Below are positions 13,841-19,216 of a DNA stretch of 20,973 nucleotides, piece after piece. Numbering within the stretch: position 1 is the stretch's first letter; each line of letters starts with the position of its first letter. The position numbers were made by a program, and so were the translations under genes. Source of the DNA: CAADGU01 sp964581605. Lineage in GTDB: Bacteria > Chloroflexota > Anaerolineae > Promineifilales > Promineifilaceae. The notes below the pieces were generated by a model. The model had not been told where the DNA came from. It saw only the letters and a program-made list of their open reading frames with translations, and did not search any database. Location: assembly GCA_964581605.1 (NCBI GenBank), contig CAZOPF010000094.1, positions 1-20,973 of the forward strand. Direction: 5' to 3'.

Positions 13841-14659
13841 TTAACGCTCCCGGAACGGCCAGACAATCTCCATCTTGGCCTCAGGCCCTGGAGCGGTCCA
13901 CCACACCTCACGCGGCGAATCGGCCATTTCATACCCATTGGCCTGAATCCAATCATACGCCGCATCATACGCCTTCAGGATGTGCGGGAAGTCACACATC
14001 TCATTATGCACAGTTACGCTGGCGGCTTTGGTGGCGGGCAGTTCTTTGACCACAATATCATTCACGGCCGTGACTTTGCCGTTCACCGGCCAGCAAATCT
14101 CAAGGGGGCCGTTTTCGGTCTCGTTAATTGGGCCATGATAAATGCCAAAGGGTTCTCCGGCCGTCTGACCGTGCTGTGTTTCCACAAACTGGGCTAAGGC
14201 CGCCAGACTGTTACGAATGGTGGCATCCAATTCAGCTACAGTGATGTGTTTGCTGATGCTGGCGATCTGCTGCCTGTTCAATTCTTTTACTTCAACTTCA
14301 AGTGTCATTTGGTTCACCTCATTTTGTAATTGGGCTATTAACTCATTGGTTGTCCGCCGGACAAGTAAAACGCGCGCTTCATAAGCCCGCCAATATCGGG
14401 TTACCAGGGACACGGCCGTATCCCTATCTGCCGTCACTAACTCCCGCACCAATGCCAGCGGCACGTCCATTTGCCGCAGCGTCCGAATGAACCGGGCCGT
14501 GGGCAATTGGTCAGGCTGGTAATATCGGTACCCGGTCTCCGGGTCCAGGTAAGCTGGCTGCAAGATGCCCAGCCGGTCATACAGACGGAGGGCTTTGATG
14601 GAGAGAAGAGAGGCTTCTGCGAATTGGCCGATTCGCATGAGATGGTTGGGCTTACTCAT
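13841..14659 (-). CDS. MerR-family regulator with GyrI-like effector-binding domain (BmrR-like)
   Basis: 272 residues. Residues ~7-75 form the MerR winged-helix DNA-binding domain (MRIGQFAEASLLSIKALRLYDRLGILQPAYLDPETGYRYY). A dimerising coiled-coil region lies at ~78-122. Residues ~125-271 look like the AraC-type/GyrI-like ligand-binding domain (VEVKELNRQQIASIS, FGIYHGPI, DIVVKELPATKAASVTVHNEM, WWTAPGPEAKMEIVWPF). Relatives sense amphipathic drugs or lipid-like ligands and activate efflux or their own gene. Its promoter has the 19-bp spacer expected for a MerR-controlled gene, so autoregulation is likely. Neighbours are membrane-lipid-type genes, which may be additional targets. Confidence 0.92.
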   Translation of the reverse strand: MSKPNHLMRIGQFAEASLLSIKALRLYDRLGILQPAYLDPETGYRYYQPDQLPTARFIRTLRQMDVPLALVRELVTADRDTAVSLVTRYWRAYEARVLLVRRTTNELIAQLQNEVNQMTLEVEVKELNRQQIASISKHITVAELDATIRNSLAALAQFVETQHGQTAGEPFGIYHGPINETENGPLEICWPVNGKVTAVNDIVVKELPATKAASVTVHNEMCDFPHILKAYDAAYDWIQANGYEMADSPREVWWTAPGPEAKMEIVWPFRER

Positions 14660-14665
14660 GCCAGG

Positions 14666-14696
14666 AGTATACAGCCTGCCCTTTGGGGAGAGTCAA
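14666..14696 (-). promoter_or_regulatory. MerR-type promoter with 19-bp spacer, leaderless
   Basis: On the minus strand TTGACT (14691-14696), a 19-nt spacer and TATACT (14666-14671) are followed after 6 nt (cctggc) by ATG 14659, so +1 would be the A of ATG. The spacer carries a partial dyad, CTnCCCAAAGGGnAG, near its centre, the expected place for a MerR-family operator. Confidence 0.75.
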
Positions 14697-14777
14697 GAGA
14701 AGATTTAACGCAATGGGCAACGCTGTTTGAATAGGGGCCTGCTGCCCTAAAACTTTCGGCAAAACAGGGCGTTGGTA

Positions 14778-14789
14778 GATAATGGAGGT
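14778..14789 (+). promoter_or_regulatory. -10 box or ribosome binding site at the flippase-like gene start
   Basis: GATAAT (14778-14783) is followed by GGAGGT (14784-14789) and ATG 14790. Either GATAAT is a leaderless -10 for ATG 14790, or GGAGGT serves a downstream start (GTG 14799 or ATG 14802). The sequence alone does not decide. Confidence 0.35.
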
Positions 14790-15782
14790 ATGGTTCAGGT
14801 GATGAAACGGTGGGGCGTGTGGCTCCCCTGGCTGGCGGCTGTGGGGTTATTGGCCTGGGTGGTGCAAACGGTATCGCTAACGGCCGTGCTAGAAACGCTG
14901 CAAAATCTGGCATGGTGGCAGTTAGCTGTGTTGGTTGTGTTGAACGCGCTGGCGTTGATATGGCTGACGGGGCGGTGGTGGCTGCTGCTGTGGGGCATGG
15001 GGTGGCGGTTGCCGTTGGGCCTGGCGGTGGGCCACCGGCTGGCCGCGTTTGGCGTCAGCTACTTCACGCCTGGCCCCCATTTTGGCGGGGAGCCGGTGCA
15101 GGTGCTGCTGGCCGAAAAGGCACATGGTGTGCCCCGCCACACGGCCGTGTCTGCTGTGTCGCTGGATAAATCAGTGGAACTGTTGGTGAATTTTGCCTTT
15201 CTCTTGTTTGGCGTCTTGATCACCCTACGCACTGGCCTGCTGCGGACGAGTTGGGGGGAGGAGGCTATCGGGTTGGTGGGTGGACTGCTGCTGTTCCCCA
15301 TGTTCTATCTGGCGGCGATATGGGGCGGGCGACGGCCGTTAAGCGGCGGGCTGCGTTTGGGGCAGCTGGTGGGCAGGCGGTGGCGGTGGTATGACACGGC
15401 CGTAGCCAGTCTGGCGGCCAGCGAAGAACAGGCACACCAACTGTGCCGCCAATCACCGCGCCTCTTTATTTTGGCGCTACTGCTATCGGCGGCAAGCTGG
15501 TTGGTGCTGTTGGTGGAGTACGGCCTCATGCTCACCTTTCTGGGGGCGTCGCTCTCCCCGGTGCAGATCATTGTGACGCTGACGGCCGTGCGGCTGGCTT
15601 ATCTGCTGCCCCTGCCCGGCGGCCTGGGGTCACTGGAAGCCAGCCAGGTTTTCGCCCTGAGCTTGATGGGGGCCGACCCGGCCATTGGCCTTAGCGCCAG
15701 CCTGCTCATTCGTGGGCGGGATGTGGCCTTGGGGCTGGTGGGGTTGTGGTGGGGTAGCCGGTTTGTGCGTCTGCCTAAATGA
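14790..15782 (+). CDS. LPG-synthase transmembrane-domain (UPF0104/flippase-like) protein
   Basis: About 330 residues with 7-8 membrane segments. Features typical of the MprF N-terminal / lysylphosphatidylglycerol synthase TM family: GVSYFTPGPHFGGEPVQVLLAEKAHGV, AVSAVSLDKSVELLVN, and near the C-terminus LTAVRLAYLLPLPGGLGSLEASQ. There is no C-terminal aminoacyl-transferase domain, so it is the stand-alone form, probably a lipid or glycolipid flippase in the cytoplasmic membrane. The start is ambiguous (14790, 14799 or 14802). It is divergent from the MerR gene and 54 nt upstream of another polytopic protein. Together with the CDP-alcohol transferase this suggests a small envelope-lipid module. 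Confidence 0.85.
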   Translation: MVQVMKRWGVWLPWLAAVGLLAWVVQTVSLTAVLETLQNLAWWQLAVLVVLNALALIWLTGRWWLLLWGMGWRLPLGLAVGHRLAAFGVSYFTPGPHFGGEPVQVLLAEKAHGVPRHTAVSAVSLDKSVELLVNFAFLLFGVLITLRTGLLRTSWGEEAIGLVGGLLLFPMFYLAAIWGGRRPLSGGLRLGQLVGRRWRWYDTAVASLAASEEQAHQLCRQSPRLFILALLLSAASWLVLLVEYGLMLTFLGASLSPVQIIVTLTAVRLAYLLPLPGGLGSLEASQVFALSLMGADPAIGLSASLLIRGRDVALGLVGLWWGSRFVRLPK

Positions 15783-15836
15783 AGGATATGGCCGAAGTCA
15801 GGGTGTTCGTTACAATTACCTCTGGAGTGATGGATA

Positions 15837-16532
15837 ATGAAACGAACAGGTCTCATTTTGGCAGCATTAGCGCCGCTGGTGGATGGCACGGCCGTGTGGC
15901 TCGGCTTTTTCTATCTGGCTGATTGGAGTGCCCGATTTACAGAGCGGCAGGTGACGAATGTAGTTACACTGACGCTGGTTTATTTTCTGTTTTGTGTGGC
16001 CGTCTATCTCATTCGCAAGCTGGAGCCACAGCTATCGGCGGCAGAAGCGAAAGTACATATTCCCGGATGGTTGACCACACGGTTAACGATGACCATATTG
16101 GCTGCCCTTTTTGGCCTGACGCTGGCGGTGCTGCTGCTGCAACAGGTGGGGTATTGGGAGTCGGTGCTGCTGGTGGATGACCGGCGGTTGGGGGCCGGGG
16201 AATCGTCGGCCTTTTTTGTCTATGCGCCGGGCGCGTTTCTGGCGGCCTCGCTGTTTTACATTTTGGTGCTGAGTGCGCCCACGCGAGAGACGATTCTGGT
16301 GGGTAGCCGCCGTTATGTGCCGCTGGCGCTGCTGGGGCTGGTGGGGGTGAATGGGATGATGTTGTTGCTGACGGCCGTGTTCCAATCCCTTGCTCTACCC
16401 TGGTATTTCCTGCTGCCCGCCCTGCTGCTGCTCTTTGGCCCGCCGCGTGTGTGGTATCTGTGCAAACGGCCGTCCTTCCTGCCGCTGCTCACCTTTTTAT
16501 TGATGCTGGTGTTGTTATGGGTAATTGAGTAA
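15837..16532 (+). CDS. Polytopic membrane protein of unknown function
   Basis: 231 residues with about six hydrophobic segments (e.g. 5-27, 43-60, 85-103, 130-148, 163-185, 190-225). The first reads TGLILAALAPLVDGTAVWLGFFYLADW. No family recognised and no catalytic motif visible. TGGAG ~11 nt before ATG 15837 and a TACAAT further up may be its signals. It is in the same direction as the flippase-like gene, so possibly co-transcribed. The TAA stop is supplied by the octamer array that follows. Confidence 0.75.
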   Translation: MKRTGLILAALAPLVDGTAVWLGFFYLADWSARFTERQVTNVVTLTLVYFLFCVAVYLIRKLEPQLSAAEAKVHIPGWLTTRLTMTILAALFGLTLAVLLLQQVGYWESVLLVDDRRLGAGESSAFFVYAPGAFLAASLFYILVLSAPTRETILVGSRRYVPLALLGLVGVNGMMLLLTAVFQSLALPWYFLLPALLLLFGPPRVWYLCKRPSFLPLLTFLLMLVLLWVIE

Positions 16533-16597
16533 TTGAGTAATTGAGTAATTGTGACCCAATTACCCAGTTACCCAATTACCCAATTACCCAATTACCC
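16521..16597. repeat. Octamer snapback array overlapping a stop codon
   Basis: Strict 8-nt phase: GTAATTGA x3, GTAATTGT, GACCCAAT, TACCCAGT, TACCCAAT x3, then TACCC. The arms are complementary, giving a hairpin of roughly 35 bp with mismatches. The TAA of the preceding gene (16530-16532) is in unit 2. Confidence 0.92.
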
Positions 16598-16673
16598 TTT
16601 TCTTAAGCAGTTCCTGAATAGGCGTGGGTGAGAGCCAATACCCGTCTTTTGCCTGGTATAAAATAGACCAAGA

Positions 16674-16689
16674 AGTTCAACTTTGAACT
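16674..16689. promoter_or_regulatory. Operator-like palindrome upstream of the lipoprotein gene
   Basis: AGTTCAA-CT-TTGAACT, perfect 7-bp arms, lies about 10 nt downstream of a TATAAA-type -10 and 43 nt before ATG 16733. The position suits a repressor. No regulator gene is adjacent on this side. Confidence 0.45.
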
Positions 16690-16732
16690 GCTGAAATCTA
16701 TGGAGTGAGAAGCGACTCAGAAAGAAAAACGC

Positions 16733-18463
16733 ATGGTTCGATTACTGGTAGTCAGTCTGTTTTTGTTCTCCTTTTCTGCCTGTACCTTGATCAATGAAAC
16801 GCCGCCAGCATCGCCAACGGCCGTGGCCCTCATCCCCCCCATCTCGCCCACCGCCGCCCCAACCGTTGTGCCCACAGACACGGCTACTTCGACTTTGCTC
16901 AACACAAGCGTACCCACCATCACCCCCACCCCATTTCCCCCCGACCTTTCCATCAGCCCTCAAGAGGTACGCCTTTATCCTGTGCCCGATATTTACGCCG
17001 GTGAAAAAGTAACCTTTCAAATTCTGGCGCACGTGCCCGACAACGTAAACCCCAGAGACGTCACCGTGCATTTGCTGGTCAACTACCAGGATGTGATCAG
17101 CGGTACGCTGAATGCCTCCAACTTGCAGGGCAGCGGTGTGGGGCTGTTTGAATGGGCCTGGGACACCAGCAGCGCGGTGGGCACAAACCTGGTACATGTC
17201 ATTTTAGATCGGTATGACACCATTCAAAGCGGCGACGAAGATCGAGACAATAATCAGGCGGTGTTGGAAGTGACCGTGCAAGACCCGGCAACGCTGGCAC
17301 AACCCCAGCGCAACGCTGCCTGGGTAACGGCCGAAACAAGCTGCTGCCTCTTGCATGTGGTTGAAGGCACAGCCGCCCACCGGGATTTGAACCAATTGAT
17401 ACAGGCGGTGGAAACGGCCGTGCAGCAAGCCACTGCCCGCCTGGGTGAACAACCCGCCCGTAAACTGGATGTCTACCTGATAGACCGCGTTATCGGCCAG
17501 GGCGGGTATGCCGGCTATTCCATTGTCATTTCTTACCTGGACCGCAGCTACGCTAACAACGGCTTTCACCAGATCATGACCCACGAAGCCGTCCACATCC
17601 TCGACCGCCAGTTTGCCCCAGAGCGCATCAATTCCCTGGCCGAAGGCGTAGCCGTGTGGGCCAGCGACGGCCATTACAAGCCGGAAAATATAGACCGGCG
17701 GGCGGCGGCTCTGGTAACCATTGGTCAGTATATGCCACTGGCACAGCTCCTTGACAACTTCTACCCGGTGCAACATGAGATTGGCTACCTGGAATCGGCC
17801 GGGTTCGTCAAATTCCTGATTGACAACTACGGTTGGCGGCGTTTCCGCGACTTTTACAGCAGCGTGTCGGCCGATGATGCGGCCACGCTGTCCGGCGCAG
17901 TAGACACCAACTTGCAGCAGCACTTCAACCTGACGCTGGCTGAAGCCGAGAGCCAATGGCTGGCTTTTTTGGCACAGCAACCGCCCGACCCGGCCACGGT
18001 GGCCGATCTGGAAACCACTATCCGCTTTTATAACATCATGCGCCGCTACCAGCAGTTGTATGACCCCACCGCCTATTTCCTGACGGCCTGGCTGCCTCAC
18101 CCGGAAACACTGGAACGGGAAGGCAACCCGGCCGACCTGACCCGCCACCCGCAAGATGAAGTGAACGTGACGTTGGAAGTGATGTTGCAGGCGGCAGACA
18201 CGGCCGTGCGCGCCGGCAATTACCAACAGGCCAACATCTTGCTCGACAGCATCGAGCGGGTACTGGCCAGCGGCGAATTTATTGACCCCCTGGCGCGTAA
18301 CTATTTGGAAGTGGTGCGCGTGGCCGACAAAGCTGGCTTTGAAGTACAGCAAGTCACCCTGAATGGGAATCGAGCGGCGGTTATCGCCACCCCCACCCAT
18401 GACGTCAACCTGCTCAATCTAGCCGTCGTCCTTTCCGGGGATAACTGGATATTGTCACAATAA
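16733..18463 (+). CDS. Lipoprotein with HExxH metallopeptidase-like (Peptidase_MA-like) domain
   Basis: 576 residues. A lipoprotein signal (LLVVSLFLFSFSAC, Cys at position 17) anchors it outside the membrane. A Pro/Thr-rich linker (~20-75) leads into a beta-rich domain with EVRLYPVPDIYAGEKVTFQI. The region ~200-420 carries MTHEAVHILDRQF (H284, E285, H288) and LAEGVAVWASDGHY with E304 as the likely third zinc ligand, as in gluzincins, although only 15 residues separate H288 and E304. The C-terminal ~100 residues are helical repeats followed by a short beta segment. Probably a surface zinc peptidase; the substrate is unknown and catalytic activity is inferred only from the motif. A 16-nt palindrome in the upstream region suggests repression. 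No clear Shine-Dalgarno sequence. Confidence 0.82.
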   Translation: MVRLLVVSLFLFSFSACTLINETPPASPTAVALIPPISPTAAPTVVPTDTATSTLLNTSVPTITPTPFPPDLSISPQEVRLYPVPDIYAGEKVTFQILAHVPDNVNPRDVTVHLLVNYQDVISGTLNASNLQGSGVGLFEWAWDTSSAVGTNLVHVILDRYDTIQSGDEDRDNNQAVLEVTVQDPATLAQPQRNAAWVTAETSCCLLHVVEGTAAHRDLNQLIQAVETAVQQATARLGEQPARKLDVYLIDRVIGQGGYAGYSIVISYLDRSYANNGFHQIMTHEAVHILDRQFAPERINSLAEGVAVWASDGHYKPENIDRRAAALVTIGQYMPLAQLLDNFYPVQHEIGYLESAGFVKFLIDNYGWRRFRDFYSSVSADDAATLSGAVDTNLQQHFNLTLAEAESQWLAFLAQQPPDPATVADLETTIRFYNIMRRYQQLYDPTAYFLTAWLPHPETLEREGNPADLTRHPQDEVNVTLEVMLQAADTAVRAGNYQQANILLDSIERVLASGEFIDPLARNYLEVVRVADKAGFEVQQVTLNGNRAAVIATPTHDVNLLNLAVVLSGDNWILSQ

Positions 18464-18584
18464 AGCAGCGAAGCCGTGCCAGCCACGCGCCACGCATACA
18501 AGATGGATCATTTTGCTATTTATGCTACAATGCCGCTTATAGTGGGATTGATCAATTGGCGAAAAAGTGTAGAAGAGGAATCTC

Positions 18585-19085
18585 ATGATTGAAGTGGTAG
18601 TAGACAGCATCCGTATCAGTCTGGTCTCGCAGCACCGCATTGTGGTATTGCGGGAAGTGGACAGCGAGCGCCAGTTACCCATCTGGATCGGCCCTTACGA
18701 AGCAGATGCCATTACCATTGAACTACAAGATGTGGAAGTTTCCCGCCCGGTAACACACGACCTTCTCAAAAATGTCATTGCCGCGTTGGGGGGCAAGGTG
18801 TCGCACGTGTTGATTAAGGCGCTGCATGATGGCGTTTTTTATGCCAGCCTGTTTGTGGATATGAACAGCGAATTGAAGGAGATTGATAGCCGCTCCTCCG
18901 ATGCCATTGCCCTGGCCGTGCGCGTGAAAGTGCCTATTTTTGTCAATGAAGCGGTGATGGATGAGGTGGGCGTTTTACCAGAGCCAGATATTTTGGAAGA
19001 GGAAAGCGAAAGCGCCGAAGGTGAAGTCTTGGATGTCTTTTCGGACTTTGTAGATTCGCTGGATTTTGAGGATTTTGACGAGTAA
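18585..19085 (+). CDS. Bifunctional nuclease family protein (DUF151)
   Basis: 166 residues. The BFN domain spans ~1-125: VVVDSIRISLVSQHRIVVLRE, LPIWIGPYEADAITIEL, RPVTHDLLKNVI, VLIKALHDGVFYASLF and SRSSDAIALAVRVKVPIFV. Plant and bacterial relatives have been reported to degrade both DNA and RNA, and family members are widespread in Chloroflexota, Thermus and Actinobacteria. The last 40 residues form a strongly acidic tail (ILEEESESAEGE...DFEDFDE). AGAGGA a few nt before ATG 18585 supports the start. A terminator-like hairpin and dnaB follow; the dnaB -10 box suggests separate transcription. Confidence 0.92.
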   Translation: MIEVVVDSIRISLVSQHRIVVLREVDSERQLPIWIGPYEADAITIELQDVEVSRPVTHDLLKNVIAALGGKVSHVLIKALHDGVFYASLFVDMNSELKEIDSRSSDAIALAVRVKVPIFVNEAVMDEVGVLPEPDILEEESESAEGEVLDVFSDFVDSLDFEDFDE

Positions 19086-19103
19086 CCGGACGCAACTGTT
19101 TTT

Positions 19104-19137
19104 AGACGTTCAACTTCTTTTGGGAAGTTGAACGTCT
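19104..19137. repeat. Perfect 14-bp hairpin after the nuclease gene
   Basis: AGACGTTCAACTTC (19104-19117) and GAAGTTGAACGTCT (19124-19137) with a 6-nt loop. It lacks a 3' T-run on either strand's downstream side, so it is not a classical terminator; it may be an mRNA-stabilising or regulatory hairpin. Confidence 0.7.
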
Positions 19138-19168
19138 GGCCGGAACAACCTTATAGTGTGTAGTTGAG

Positions 19169-19200
19169 CGTGAAACCGAAGCGTTTCACGTTTTGCTTTC
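19169..19200 (+). terminator. Probable intrinsic terminator before dnaB
   Basis: CGTGAAAC-cgaagc-GTTTCACG (19169-19190) is followed by TTTTGCTTTC. The 8-bp stem and imperfect T-tract make it moderate. It ends just before the dnaB -10. Confidence 0.5.
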
Positions 19201-19203
19201 TGA

Positions 19204-19209
19204 TACAAT
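19204..19209 (+). promoter_or_regulatory. -10 box of dnaB, leaderless or near-leaderless
   Basis: TACAAT is 7 nt before ATG 19217 and no Shine-Dalgarno sequence is present (tgcccct). The -35 is weak and would overlap the terminator stem. Confidence 0.45.
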
Positions 19210-19216
19210 TGCCCCT

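Noticed and set aside
17204..18400. Minus-strand open frame of 398 codons
   Set aside because: Antisense to the lipoprotein gene, which has a signal peptide, HExxH and coherent domains; the long frame reflects high G+C codon structure.
19104..19137. Classical rho-independent terminator of the nuclease gene
   Set aside because: The stem is perfect, but no T-run follows on the plus strand; the T-rich stretch precedes it. The 19169-19200 hairpin fits better.
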